A DNA stretch of 51,383 nucleotides from Mesorhizobium ventifaucium (GCF_935822925.1 NZ_CAKXZS010000034.1:74600-125982); one strand, 5' to 3'; shown: positions 26,442 to 34,533, numbered from the stretch's first letter. Program-made: numbers and translations. Notes: a model not told the origin generated them from the sequence alone.

Positions 26442-27389
26442 TCAGCTTCGCGCCACCGGCATCAGCGTGACCTGAGCAATGCCGGAGCGGCGCACCACCG
26501 TGCACTGCGTTTCGCGGCCGATGCGCTCGGCATCGAGCATGCGCACCAGATCGTCGACGCCGGTGACCGGGCGGCCGTCGATGGCGGCGATGATGTCGCC
26601 TTCCCTGAGCCCGGCCTTGGCCGCCGGGCTGTTCGCCTCGACGCTGCGCAGGCGCACAGCCGTGCTGCTCGACACTTGCGACAGCAGGGCGGCGCGGCGC
26701 GGCAGGTTTGTCGTATCGGCCGAGACACCGATGAAGGCGCGGCGCACGCGGCCGAAGCGGATGATCTCGGAAATGACGAAATTGGCGGTGTTGGAGGCAA
26801 CCGCGAAGGCGATGCCTTGCGCGCCATGGATCATGGCGGTGTTGACGCCGATGACCTCGCCCGCCGACGACACCAGCGGTCCACCGGAATTGCCGGGGTT
26901 GAGTGCTGCGTCGGTCTGGATGACGTCGTCGATCAGCCGGCCGGTGGAGGCGCGCATAGAGCGGCCGAGCGCCGAGACGACGCCTGATGTGACGGTCCAT
27001 TCGAATCCGAGCGGGTTGCCGATGGCAATGGCGATCTGGCCGCGCCGCAGGCGCTTGGAATCGCCGAGCGGCGCGATGTCGGCAAAGTTGCCATCGGCAC
27101 GCACCAGCGCGATGTCGGTATCGGGGTCGCGGCCGAGAACACGGCCTTCTCTGGAGACGCCGTCCGGCATCGTAACACGGACGGTGCGGGCATCGCCGAC
27201 GACGTGGAAGTTGGTGACGACCAGGCCGTCCGGCGTGATGACGAAGCCGGAGCCTTGGCCGCCGGCGCCACCGACGCGCTCGATGCGGCAGACGGCGGGA
27301 CCGATGCGGTCCACGGCATCGGCGACCGTTGCCGAATAATCATCAAGCAGCGCATCATCGAACTGCAATTGCTGGGCGGGGAGGGACAT
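26442..27389 (-). CDS. HtrA/DegP-like S1C serine protease, no signal peptide
   Basis: A 315-residue trypsin-like protease followed by one PDZ domain. The triad is intact: H62 in TNFHVV, D92 in DTDIAL and S168 in NPGNSGGP. The PDZ domain is at about residues 215-310 (VEANSPAAKAGLREGDIIAAIDGRPVTGVDDLVRML). The N terminus (SLPAQQLQFDDALLDDYSATVADAVDRIGPAVCRIE) has neither a signal peptide nor a membrane segment, unusual for HtrA proteins, so a cytoplasmic site is likely. It is divergent from an inactive HtrA-like paralogue at 27564, with about 170 bp between them. Confidence 0.9.
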   Translation of the reverse strand: MSLPAQQLQFDDALLDDYSATVADAVDRIGPAVCRIERVGGAGGQGSGFVITPDGLVVTNFHVVGDARTVRVTMPDGVSREGRVLGRDPDTDIALVRADGNFADIAPLGDSKRLRRGQIAIAIGNPLGFEWTVTSGVVSALGRSMRASTGRLIDDVIQTDAALNPGNSGGPLVSSAGEVIGVNTAMIHGAQGIAFAVASNTANFVISEIIRFGRVRRAFIGVSADTTNLPRRAALLSQVSSSTAVRLRSVEANSPAAKAGLREGDIIAAIDGRPVTGVDDLVRMLDAERIGRETQCTVVRRSGIAQVTLMPVARS

Positions 27390-27563
27390 GGCAGGGCTCC
27401 GTGTCTTTAGAGCAAGATGAAGGACGCCTATATGTGCGGAGCAGCCGGATCGGCCGCGACCTGACCAGATGGCCAGTCGAACGCCGAACTAGCCGTCAGG
27501 CGAGTATCCGCGAGCGCGCTGCCGAGCGATATCTGGGGTATGAAAAAGACCCAGGAGACCAAC

Positions 27564-28436
27564 ATGAGCGACTTCAATCTGAGCGCATTTTCCGACGCCA
27601 TCGCCGATATTGGCACGGCAGCAGCGCCGGCGACGGCGAGCTTCGCCACGCATCAGCATCGCACCGCGACCGCCTTCCATTGGCGCGACGGCTATTTTAT
27701 CGCTGCCGAGGAGGCGGTGGAGGCCGGCGAGGAGATCGAGCTGGCGCTTGCTTCGGGCGACAAGGTGAAGGCTGAGCTGGTCGGCCGTGATCCATCCACT
27801 GGGACGGCCCTTCTGAAGCCGGCCGGCGCGCCGGACGTGCCGCCGCTGGCCAAGGCAGGCACGGTGCGGCCGGGCCATCTGGCCATCGCCGTTGGCAATA
27901 GTGACGGTGCGGTGCTCGCCGCATTCGGTACGGTCGGTGAGGTTGGTCCGGCCTGGCGCTCGATGCGCGGCGGCATGATCGACCGGCGCATCAATCTGGC
28001 CGTCAATGCCGGCGGCCGTTTCGAGGGCGGCCCGGTGCTCGACGCCAAGGGCGCACTGATCGGCATGCTTTTGTTCGGGCCGCGCCGGCGTGCGCTGGTC
28101 ATGCCTTACGAGACGATCGAACGGGCGGTGACGACGCTGCGCGAGAAGGGCCATGTCGCGCGCGGCTATCTCGGCGCCGGCCTGCATCCAATCCGCAACG
28201 GCGACACGCATGGCGCGATGGTGATGAGCCTCGACGACAATGGCCCGGCGAAGGCGGCCGGCCTGCATCTTGGCGACATCATCACGTCTTGGAACGGCGA
28301 GGCCGTGCTCGGCCCGCGCGAGCTGATCCGCAGGCTCGGGCCGGACAGCGCCGGCGCGTCGGTGACGCTCGGCGTGGTGCGCGGCGGCGAACAGCGCGAC
28401 GTCGCGCTGACCATCGGCGAAAAGCCGCTGAACTGA
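27564..28436 (+). CDS. Catalytically dead HtrA-like protein with PDZ domain (pseudoprotease)
   Basis: A 290-residue protein aligning along its whole length with the adjacent HtrA, but with all three catalytic positions changed: His to E50 (AAEEAV for TNFHVV), Asp to G80 (DPSTGTAL for DPDTDIAL) and Ser to E154 (GRFEGGP for GNSGGP). The structural residues around them and the PDZ domain (about residues 195-285; SLDDNGPAKAAGLHLGDIITSWNGEAVLGPRELIRRL) are kept, so it is folded and selected for, not a decayed gene. There is no signal peptide. CAGGAG precedes the ATG. The LuxR-type gene starts 8 bases after its stop, so the two form an operon. A binding or regulatory role is inferred. Confidence 0.85.
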   Translation: MSDFNLSAFSDAIADIGTAAAPATASFATHQHRTATAFHWRDGYFIAAEEAVEAGEEIELALASGDKVKAELVGRDPSTGTALLKPAGAPDVPPLAKAGTVRPGHLAIAVGNSDGAVLAAFGTVGEVGPAWRSMRGGMIDRRINLAVNAGGRFEGGPVLDAKGALIGMLLFGPRRRALVMPYETIERAVTTLREKGHVARGYLGAGLHPIRNGDTHGAMVMSLDDNGPAKAAGLHLGDIITSWNGEAVLGPRELIRRLGPDSAGASVTLGVVRGGEQRDVALTIGEKPLN

Positions 28437-28444
28437 GAAGATCG

Positions 28445-29095
28445 ATGGCAAGTAACGGGATCACGGGGCGGCGGCTGACGGTGCTGATCGCGCTCGATGA
28501 CGTCGTGCGCGCCGAGCACCTGTCCACCGCCCTTGCCGCGACCGGCGATCTGCTGCCGATCGTGGCCGGCAGCAGCAATAGCGCCGACAGAGCGGATGTC
28601 GCGATCATCGATGACGTTTACCTGGAAAGAGGGGGCCTGGAAGGCGGGGCCAACGATCCCGTCATACCCCAGGTGCTCCTGTCGCAACGAGCGAGCCGGC
28701 AGCGGCCGGCCGATACCGTGCTTGCCGTGCTGCCGGCGGCAGCGGACGATCTGCTGATCGCTGCCGCCGCGCGACTGGCGGCGGCTGGCTATCGGATCTC
28801 GGGCGAGGGCCGCCCCTTGTCCGATCGACATGACGATTTCGCCTTCCATGACGACGACCTCTCCGACGAGGAGCCGGTCGACGACAGGGCCGGCCGGCCG
28901 GCGCTTTCGCCGCGCGAGAGCGAAGTGCTGGCGCTCTTGGCCGAAGGCGCGCCCAACAAGGTGATCGCCCGGCGCTTGAACATTTCCGTGCATACGGCGA
29001 AGTTCCACGTCGCGGCGATCCTGATCAAGCTCGGTGCGGCCAACCGCACCGACGCCATCGCCATCGCCATGCGGCAAGGCCTGGTGCTGGTGTGA
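28445..29095 (+). CDS. LuxR/NarL-type response regulator with degenerate receiver
   Basis: A 216-residue protein. The C-terminal helix-turn-helix (about residues 150-212) is canonical: LSPRESEVLALLAEGAPNKVIARRLNISVHTAKFHVAAILIKLGAANRTDAI. The N-terminal part resembles a receiver: LTVLIALDDVVRAEHLSTAL supplies the acidic pair and ADVAIIDDVYLE the expected phospho-Asp strand. The loop sequences are odd and a 35-residue acidic linker (DDFAFHDDDLSDEEPVDD) replaces the usual end of the domain. It is cotranscribed with the pseudoprotease, so its input may be protein binding rather than phosphorylation (inference). Confidence 0.85.
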   Translation: MASNGITGRRLTVLIALDDVVRAEHLSTALAATGDLLPIVAGSSNSADRADVAIIDDVYLERGGLEGGANDPVIPQVLLSQRASRQRPADTVLAVLPAAADDLLIAAAARLAAAGYRISGEGRPLSDRHDDFAFHDDDLSDEEPVDDRAGRPALSPRESEVLALLAEGAPNKVIARRLNISVHTAKFHVAAILIKLGAANRTDAIAIAMRQGLVLV

Positions 29096-29102
29096 CGGTG
29101 GA

Positions 29103-29492
29103 CTACACGGCCGGTTCGATATCCGTCAGCCGGAAATCGTCCCCCTTGAACAGCAGCGGCATGGCCTCGAGACGGGCCGTGGCATAGGCGATGCAGTCGC
29201 CGAAATTGAGAGCGGCCGGATGCCGGCCCTTGCCGTAGCGCAGGAAGGCCTGACGGGCCACAGCGGCGTGGTCGGCCGTAAAAGGGATCGTCTCGATCGA
29301 TGCGGTGCGCAAAAGGGCTTCGAAGCGGTCGCCGATCTGGTCTTGCCAGCGGCCGACCAGCACCATCGTCGTCTCGAGCAGGGTCGGTGCTGCGAGCAGC
29401 CGCCTTTCAGCCCGAGCGATCGCCAGCACGAAACGATCATAGCCTGGTTCTGTGCGCAAAATAGCGACGAGGGCAGAGGAGTCGATGATCAT
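29103..29492 (-). CDS. vapC: VapC-type PIN-domain toxin
   Basis: A 129-residue PIN-domain ribonuclease. The acidic metal site is visible: D4 (MIIDSSALVAIL), E40 (TLLETTMVL), D99 (NFGDCIAYA) and D118/D119 (KGDDF). It is the second gene of a type II toxin-antitoxin pair; its ATG overlaps the antitoxin stop by 4 bases (ATGA). VapC toxins cut specific RNAs, usually tRNA or rRNA, and are held inactive by VapB. The gene is intact. Confidence 0.92.
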   Translation of the reverse strand: MIIDSSALVAILRTEPGYDRFVLAIARAERRLLAAPTLLETTMVLVGRWQDQIGDRFEALLRTASIETIPFTADHAAVARQAFLRYGKGRHPAALNFGDCIAYATARLEAMPLLFKGDDFRLTDIEPAV

Positions 29493-29755
29493 CGCGTCGG
29501 GATTCCGAGTTCGTCGTAGCCGAGGATTTCGTCTTCGGTCATCGCATCTTGGCGTTTCGGTATCTGTGCGGCTCTTTCGGCGATTGCCATCAGGCGCTGA
29601 AAAAGGTCGTCGGCCTCGTCGCGCGGCACAAGCCGCTCGCGCGCAACTTCGCGCTCGAGGCTTTGACGGATCGCTTCCGTCACCGACACGCGACGGCGGC
29701 GGGCAAGTTCCCGCGCCAATTGCTCGACTACCCTGTTCTTGATCGACAGCGCCAT
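29489..29755 (-). CDS. vapB: VapB-type antitoxin
   Basis: An 88-residue antitoxin of the rhizobial VapB/PSK type. The N-terminal ribbon-helix-helix-like segment (LSIKNRVVEQLARELARRRRVSVTEAIRQSLEREVAR) binds DNA. The C-terminal acidic and helical tail (DEADDLFQRLMAIAERAAQIP and DEILGYDELGIP) would wrap the toxin. GAGGTGG precedes the ATG at 29755. It is upstream of and overlapping with vapC, the standard order. Confidence 0.9.
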   Translation of the reverse strand: MALSIKNRVVEQLARELARRRRVSVTEAIRQSLEREVARERLVPRDEADDLFQRLMAIAERAAQIPKRQDAMTEDEILGYDELGIPTR

Positions 29756-29782
29756 TCTATATTCCACCTCTTTTTATAGAAT
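29754..29782. promoter_or_regulatory. Candidate VapBC operator
   Basis: ATTCTATA (29754-29761) and TATAGAAT (29775-29782) form a perfect 8-bp inverted repeat with a 13-base spacer. It spans the antitoxin Shine-Dalgarno and start, in an AT-rich patch within GC-rich DNA. VapB autorepression is the expected use. Confidence 0.6.
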
Positions 29783-29922
29783 ATATATTTGCTCCGCTGG
29801 CGAGTCCACGCATTTCAGGTCGCCTCCGCAGCGTCACCACCACTCGCTGCTCGCCGCTCTTGTGTCTGGCGACGGCACGGGCAAGGATCGCGACCAACAG
29901 AATTGCAAGGAAGGCGGAACAC

Positions 29923-30789
29923 ATGTCGCTCAAGGGAAAGACGCTGTTCATCTCCGGCGGGTCGCGCGGCATCGGGCTGGCGATTGCGCTGCGCGCTGCG
30001 CGCGACGGTGCCAATGTGACCATCGCGGCCAAGACCGCCGAGCCGCACCCGAAGCTGCCGGGCACGATCTATACGGCCGCGCAGGAGATCAAGCAGGCCG
30101 GCGGCAAGGCATTGCCGATGCTGTGCGACATACGCGAGGAGGGGCAGGTGGCCGAGGCGGTCGCCAGGACCGTCGAGAAATTCGGCGGCATCGACATCTG
30201 CATCAACAATGCCAGCGCCATCCAGCTCACCGGCACGCTGGAAACCGACATGAAGCGCTACGACCTGATGCACCAGATCAACACACGCGGTACGTTCCTG
30301 GTTTCCAAAATGTGCATTCCGCACCTGAAGTTGGCTGACAATCCTCACATCTTGAATCTGGCGCCGCCGCTCGACATGAAGGCCAAATGGTTCAAGAACC
30401 ATGTCGCCTATACGATGGCCAAATTCGGCATGTCGATGTGTACGCTGGGCATGAGCGCGGAGTTCGCCAGGGACGGCATCGCCGTCAATTCGCTGTGGCC
30501 GATCTCGACGATCGATACGGCAGCGGTGCGCAATCTTCTGGGCGGGGCGACAGTGGCGGCGATGAGCCGTTCGCCGGATATCATGGCCGATGCCGCGCAT
30601 GCGATCCTGCTCCGGCCGTCGCGCGAAGCGACCGGCAATTTCTACATCGACGAGGAGGTGCTGCGCGCCGAGGGCGTCAGCGATTTTTCGATCTATGCGC
30701 CTGATGCGACAGGCCCGCTCGCCGGTGATTTCTTCGTGCCCGACGAGGTGTTTGCAAATTCGAAAACCAACGTCAAAAATATCTACTGA
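29923..30789 (+). CDS. SDR-family oxidoreductase (HSDL2-like)
   Basis: A 288-residue short-chain dehydrogenase. The cofactor motif SGGSRGIGLA is at about residues 11-20, INNASAIQLTG near residue 95, and the catalytic YxxxK is Y163/K167 in AYTMAKFGMSM. The overall sequence (DLMHQINTRGTFLVSKMCIPHL, MSAEFARDGIAVNSLWP) is that of the hydroxysteroid dehydrogenase-like 2 group. In that group the triad Ser lies in an NISPP motif; here the segment reads NLAPP with Ala at about residue 147. Activity may therefore be altered. The start at 29923 follows a GCAAGGAAGGCGG ribosome-binding region. Confidence 0.88.
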   Translation: MSLKGKTLFISGGSRGIGLAIALRAARDGANVTIAAKTAEPHPKLPGTIYTAAQEIKQAGGKALPMLCDIREEGQVAEAVARTVEKFGGIDICINNASAIQLTGTLETDMKRYDLMHQINTRGTFLVSKMCIPHLKLADNPHILNLAPPLDMKAKWFKNHVAYTMAKFGMSMCTLGMSAEFARDGIAVNSLWPISTIDTAAVRNLLGGATVAAMSRSPDIMADAAHAILLRPSREATGNFYIDEEVLRAEGVSDFSIYAPDATGPLAGDFFVPDEVFANSKTNVKNIY

Positions 30790-30895
30790 CTGGCACCGGA
30801 CGCCGTTCTCACTCCTCAGCCCTGCTTGGCTTCGAGGCCACCGCGAGGAATTGTCTAGGCCCCGCATAGGCCTCGGTTCTCCTCCGAAGCCCGGA

Positions 30896-30932
30896 AACAA
30901 AAACCCCGCCGGCGAGGGGGGTACCGGCGGGG
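30896..30932 (-). terminator. Minus-strand terminator of the OmpA-family gene
   Basis: CCCCGCCGG (30904-30912) pairs with CCGGCGGGG (30924-30932). On the minus strand the stem is followed by TTTTTG, a standard rho-independent layout. It sits about 215 bases after the OmpA-family stop codon. Confidence 0.75.
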
Positions 30933-31140
30933 CTCATGTGTCCCGCTGGAGTCGGGACAGGGCAGGGAAGCCCTAGCCAGAATCTGGGGTGGACGACCTC
31001 GCGATTCAATGCCGGGTTAAATCGCGACTTACATTCTCCTTCAACCTCGGCTCATTGCCGAAATTGCCCATCCCGGTGAAACCGGGGTGGGCTACGTCTT
31101 CCCGTATAGATTCCAGAAACCAGTTCTGGTTTCTGGAACT
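30933..31140. ncRNA. Hairpin-dense region downstream of the OmpA-family gene
   Basis: Several strong stems lie in about 200 bases. A 13-bp perfect stem with a two-base loop is at 31111-31138. An 11-bp stem with a GAA loop (one G-T pair) is at 31067-31091. Smaller stems lie near 30942-30958 and 30962-30975. With the terminator at 30896 this gives a structured 3' region on the minus strand, possibly a long 3' UTR or a released small RNA. No CDS is visible. The RNA call is an inference. Confidence 0.35.
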
Positions 31141-31145
31141 GCGAG

Positions 31146-33143
31146 TTAATTCGCGCTGGCCACCGGCGCCACCAGCGAGGTGATGCGGCGGATGGCGACG
31201 CGACGGTTCTCGCGCTCAGGCTCCGACGTATCGACCTTGAGATACTCCTCGCCATAGCCCTGTGTCGTCAGGTTCTCCGGCGGGATGCTGAAGGCATTGC
31301 TCAGGGCTTCGGCGACCGCCTCCGCGCGACGGTCGGACAGAGCGAGGTTCGCCTCCGGCCTGCCGACGGCATCGGTATGGCCTTCGATCAGGAAGGTTTC
31401 CGCCGGGTTCTTCTCGAGCAGCTTCTCCATGGCGCTGGCGACGCCTTCCAGTTTCTGCACCTCGGTCTCGGGGATTGAGGCTGAACCGAATTCGAAGTTC
31501 AGCGTGTCGAGGTCGATGCGGCGGGCGATGTCGCGCACGCGGGCCGAGCGCTTGACCTCGTCGATCGAGTAGAGGCGCTGCACCCTCTCCACAGGCGGCT
31601 GTTCGAGGAAGGCATAGTAGTCGTCCGGATCCTCGACCTCTTCGGAATCCAGAATGTACTCCTCGCGTGGAATGTCGATCCGGATCGGCGGCAGGTCGTC
31701 ACCCGGATCGCGCCAGTCGCCATCGTCCTCATAGTACCGCTCGTCGACATAGCTCAGCACATATTCGCGTCCGTCGGGCGCGATGCGTGAACGCCGGACG
31801 ACATCGCCGTAGCGGTTGCGGATGGTGACGATCTGGATTCCGTTATCACGCTCGACGATTTCCCGGGTGCGATCGCCCGACAGCTCCTCATAGTAGACGT
31901 TTCGCGCGCCACGGTGCATGCGCGGGGCGTCGTCGCTTTCCACGATCGTCTGGTTGTTGAACTGGAGGATAACGCGGTCGCCGAGTTCCCTGACGACGTC
32001 GACCCCTCGCGGACGGGGACGGCGGCGAATGTCCTCGACGTCGGGCGCGCGCTCAACGCGTTTGCCCTTTTCCTCGGTCACCGGAACCATCTTCTCAAGC
32101 CTGATCGCCTGCTGGGCTGTCCTGTCGTCGGTGGGCGGCGGTCCCTGGTCGACCGGAGCCGGCTTCGGAGCTTCCGCCTGCTCGCCGTTCTGCTGGGTGG
32201 GCTGACCACCCGCGTCCTGGCCGACAGTCTCTTGCGCGTTGTCCCTGCCGCCCTTGCGCTTGCGCTTGGCATCTTTCTGACTGTCGAACACGGGAGCCTC
32301 GCCTTGTGCCGGAGCTTCGCCTTCGGCGGGCGCGGCCTGTTTGCGCTCGGCGGGCTGCTCGCCGGTTGAGGGCTGCTCTCCCGTCACCGGCTGTTCGTCG
32401 ACAGGATTCTTGCCACGTTCCTTGGCCTGATCCCGGGGCTTGTCGCCCTCAGCGGGAGCCGTTTGCTGGTCGGTCGGAGGCGGCTCGGTCTGCTCGCCGG
32501 CTTCCTTCCTGGCTGGCTGTTCGGATGGTGCGGCTTCCTCCTGCTGCTCCCGCTCCCGCTTCTTTCTGCGGGGTTCGGGCTGTTCGTCGCTCGCAGGCGC
32601 GGCCTGCTCGGCGGGCTTTTCGGCCGGTGCGGCTTCCTCCTGCTGCTCCCGCTCCCGCTTCTTTCTGCGCGGTTCGGGCTGTTCGTCGCTCGCAGGCGCG
32701 GCCTGCTCGGCGGGCCGTTCGGCCGGTGCGGCTTCCTCCTGCTGTTGCCGGTCGCGCTTCTTTCTGCGCGGCTCGGGCTGTTCGTCGCTCGCAGGTGCGG
32801 CCCGCTCGGCGGGTGCGGCTTCTTCCTGTTGTTGCTGCTCGCGCTTCTTCCTGCGCTGGCTGCCCTGCTGCTCCTCGCCGGAAGGCGCGGCCTGTTCCAC
32901 GGGCGCCGATTCAGCCTGCCGCTCGCGCTTCTTGCGAGGCTTCTGCTCCGGTTCCGCCTGCGGGGCGCAGCCTTCCGCCGACTCGCCTTCGGGGCAATTC
33001 GATTGCACGGGGATCAACGGCGTGGCGGTACTCTGCGGTGGGTCAAGCGCGGCGCTGCCCTGCAACGGGAATGCGCCCAACGGCGCGGACGCCATCAGCA
33101 GGCCAAGTGCCGTGCCTGCCAGAATCCGTGGTTGGCGTTTCAT
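31146..33143 (-). CDS. OmpA-family outer-membrane/peptidoglycan-binding protein with long repeat linker
   Basis: A 665-residue exported protein. The signal peptide (MKRQPRILAGTALGLLMASAPLGAF) is followed by a low-complexity linker to about residue 330, rich in Glu, Gln, Lys, Arg, Ala and Pro. The linker includes near-identical 33-residue repeats with cores RRKKRE, QQEEAAPAE and AAPASDEQPEP. A beta-rich middle part (about residues 365-500; RPRGVDVVRELGDRVILQFN) precedes the C-terminal OmpA domain (about residues 535-660). That domain carries the peptidoglycan-binding residues in EGHTDAVGRPEANLALSDRRAEAVAEAL and NRRVAIRRI. AAAGGAGG precedes the ATG at 33143. The linker probably spans the periplasm or forms a charged tether (inference). 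Confidence 0.9.
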   Translation of the reverse strand: MKRQPRILAGTALGLLMASAPLGAFPLQGSAALDPPQSTATPLIPVQSNCPEGESAEGCAPQAEPEQKPRKKRERQAESAPVEQAAPSGEEQQGSQRRKKREQQQQEEAAPAERAAPASDEQPEPRRKKRDRQQQEEAAPAERPAEQAAPASDEQPEPRRKKREREQQEEAAPAEKPAEQAAPASDEQPEPRRKKREREQQEEAAPSEQPARKEAGEQTEPPPTDQQTAPAEGDKPRDQAKERGKNPVDEQPVTGEQPSTGEQPAERKQAAPAEGEAPAQGEAPVFDSQKDAKRKRKGGRDNAQETVGQDAGGQPTQQNGEQAEAPKPAPVDQGPPPTDDRTAQQAIRLEKMVPVTEEKGKRVERAPDVEDIRRRPRPRGVDVVRELGDRVILQFNNQTIVESDDAPRMHRGARNVYYEELSGDRTREIVERDNGIQIVTIRNRYGDVVRRSRIAPDGREYVLSYVDERYYEDDGDWRDPGDDLPPIRIDIPREEYILDSEEVEDPDDYYAFLEQPPVERVQRLYSIDEVKRSARVRDIARRIDLDTLNFEFGSASIPETEVQKLEGVASAMEKLLEKNPAETFLIEGHTDAVGRPEANLALSDRRAEAVAEALSNAFSIPPENLTTQGYGEEYLKVDTSEPERENRRVAIRRITSLVAPVASAN
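32560..32860. repeat. 99-bp coding tandem repeats in the OmpA-family gene
   Basis: About three near-identical 99-bp units (33 residues each), with partial copies at both ends. Two consecutive copies of the block around 32560-32760 are almost identical at the DNA level, so copy number is likely to vary between strains through slippage or recombination. All units are in frame. Confidence 0.8.
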
Positions 33144-33355
33144 TAAAAAATCCTCCTTTGGCGTCCCATCCCGGCCCAAACTGTTCATCAACCGGATTGG
33201 TTCCGGTTAGTGGGCATTAACGGCTACGAAGGGCAATTGGCCGGCGTTTTGAAGGCGACTTCGTGTTATTCCTATGGTGCCGGCCAATGGTGCTGGCCGG
33301 GTCTGCGTCTGTTGCGGAGCTTGACCTTCACCCGGCCAGGGGCCACATCCCGTCG

Positions 33356-33802
33356 ATGGAAACGCCGTTCTGGAAAATCAAGACGCTCGAGGCTATGACC
33401 CCGGCCGAGTGGGAATCGCTTTGCGACGGCTGCGGCAAATGCTGCCTGTCGAAACTCGAGGACGAAGACACCGGCGCGATCTACTGGACGAGCGTCGGCT
33501 GCCGGCTGTTCGACGCCGAAACTTGCCGCTGCTCCGATTATGCCAACCGGTTGGCGCGGGTCCCGGACTGCGTCGGGCTGACGCCGCAGAATGTGCGCAC
33601 CATCAGTTGGCTGCCCAAAACCTGCGCCTACCGGCTGGTCGCCGAGGGCCACGACCTCTACTGGTGGCACAGGCTGGTGTCAGGCAGTGCCGAGACGGTG
33701 CATGAGGCCGGCATCTCCATGCGCGGCCGGGTCAGCGCCAGCGAGACCGATCTTGCCGAGCAGGACGACTATTTCGAGCACATGCTGGACGACGAGCCCT
33801 AG
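33356..33802 (+). CDS. YcgN-family cysteine-cluster protein (UPF0260)
   Basis: A 148-residue protein of the YcgN/UPF0260 family. Its cysteine cluster is clear: CDGCGKCC at about residues 24-31, then GCRLFD, TCRCSDYANR and a later KTCAYR. The family resembles the wider CxxCxxCC group thought to bind zinc or an iron-sulfur cluster; function is unknown. The end (SAETVHEAGISMRGRVSASETDLAEQDDYFEHML) is typical. The start at 33356 is chosen because homology begins at METPFWKIKTLE; the upstream open frame adds a non-homologous tail. Confidence 0.9.
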   Translation: METPFWKIKTLEAMTPAEWESLCDGCGKCCLSKLEDEDTGAIYWTSVGCRLFDAETCRCSDYANRLARVPDCVGLTPQNVRTISWLPKTCAYRLVAEGHDLYWWHRLVSGSAETVHEAGISMRGRVSASETDLAEQDDYFEHMLDDEP

Positions 33803-33859
33803 GGGCCTGGCCTTCAGGACCCGGAACCGGCTGCCCGACAGCGCGTTTTCCACCCAAAT

Positions 33860-33889
33860 GGTTCAGAACCGACCGGATTGTTCAGAACC
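33860..33889 (+). promoter_or_regulatory. Paired GTTCAGAACC elements
   Basis: The palindrome GGTTCAGAACC (33860-33870) is followed by a second GTTCAGAACC (33880-33889), with starts 19-20 bases apart, about two helical turns. They lie about 170 bases upstream of the small exported protein at 34061. The regulator is unknown. Confidence 0.3.
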
Positions 33890-34060
33890 CGGAAGCCGAG
33901 AAGACTGCGCAATTGCTTGTTGCTGCAACATGAACGCGAAATGAACGGCCGGTTCGTAAAAAGTTCAGATACACAAGCGCATTCTCCTGGCCATAGGTTC
34001 GACCAAGACATGATTGGTTCGATCAAAGGCGGGCGGAAGCCCTGAACAAGGAGAGAAGAC

Positions 34061-34423
34061 ATGTTCAACACGATCAAGACGGCGGCCCTTTCGGCGCTTA
34101 TCGGCCTCGGCACGCTTGCCGCTATCCCCGCCACAGCCCATGCAGACAGCATCTATCTCGGCTTCGGCAACAACGACGATCCGCGCGTCGGCGTCTATTC
34201 CGGCGATGACGATGGTTACTACCGCGAACGCCGCCGCGAACGCGACTGGCGCCGGTCCTGCTCGCCAAACCGTGCTCTCGGCAAGGCAGAGCGCATGGGT
34301 CTGCGCCGCGCCCGTATCGTCGACGTCAGCCGCCGCACTGTGAAAGTGGCGGGCCGCCAGTATGGTGACCGCGTCCTGGTCGTGTTCGCCAATGAGCGCG
34401 GCTGCCCGGTCCTCTACCGGTAA
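34061..34423 (+). CDS. Small exported basic protein of unknown function
   Basis: A 120-residue exported protein. The signal peptide MFNTIKTAALSALIGLGTLAAIPATAHA ends at about residue 28. An Asp/Gly/Tyr-rich stretch (GFGNNDDPRVGVYSGDDDGYY) and a dense Arg stretch (RERRRERDWRRSC) follow. The C-terminal half (CSPNRALGKAERMGLRRARIVDVSRRTVKVAGRQYGDRVLVVFANERGCPVLYR) has two cysteines that could form a disulfide and looks like a small beta-rich domain common in rhizobial exported proteins. I do not recognise a named family. AAGGAGAGAAG precedes the ATG. Confidence 0.8.
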   Translation: MFNTIKTAALSALIGLGTLAAIPATAHADSIYLGFGNNDDPRVGVYSGDDDGYYRERRRERDWRRSCSPNRALGKAERMGLRRARIVDVSRRTVKVAGRQYGDRVLVVFANERGCPVLYR

Positions 34424-34499
34424 GCGTTCGCACGTTATCTATCGGCAACGGCCCGGAGTAATAGGGACCCTTTCCGCTGGGATAGAAGGGTGCGGCTCG

Positions 34500-34533
34500 A
34501 AAAAACCCCGGAGGACCAGTCCTCCGGGGTTTT
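34500..34533. terminator. Bidirectional terminator
   Basis: A 12-bp perfect stem (34505-34516 with 34519-34530) is flanked by A5 on the left and TTTT on the right. It can end the small exported protein gene on the plus strand and the SIMPL gene on the minus strand. Confidence 0.9.
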
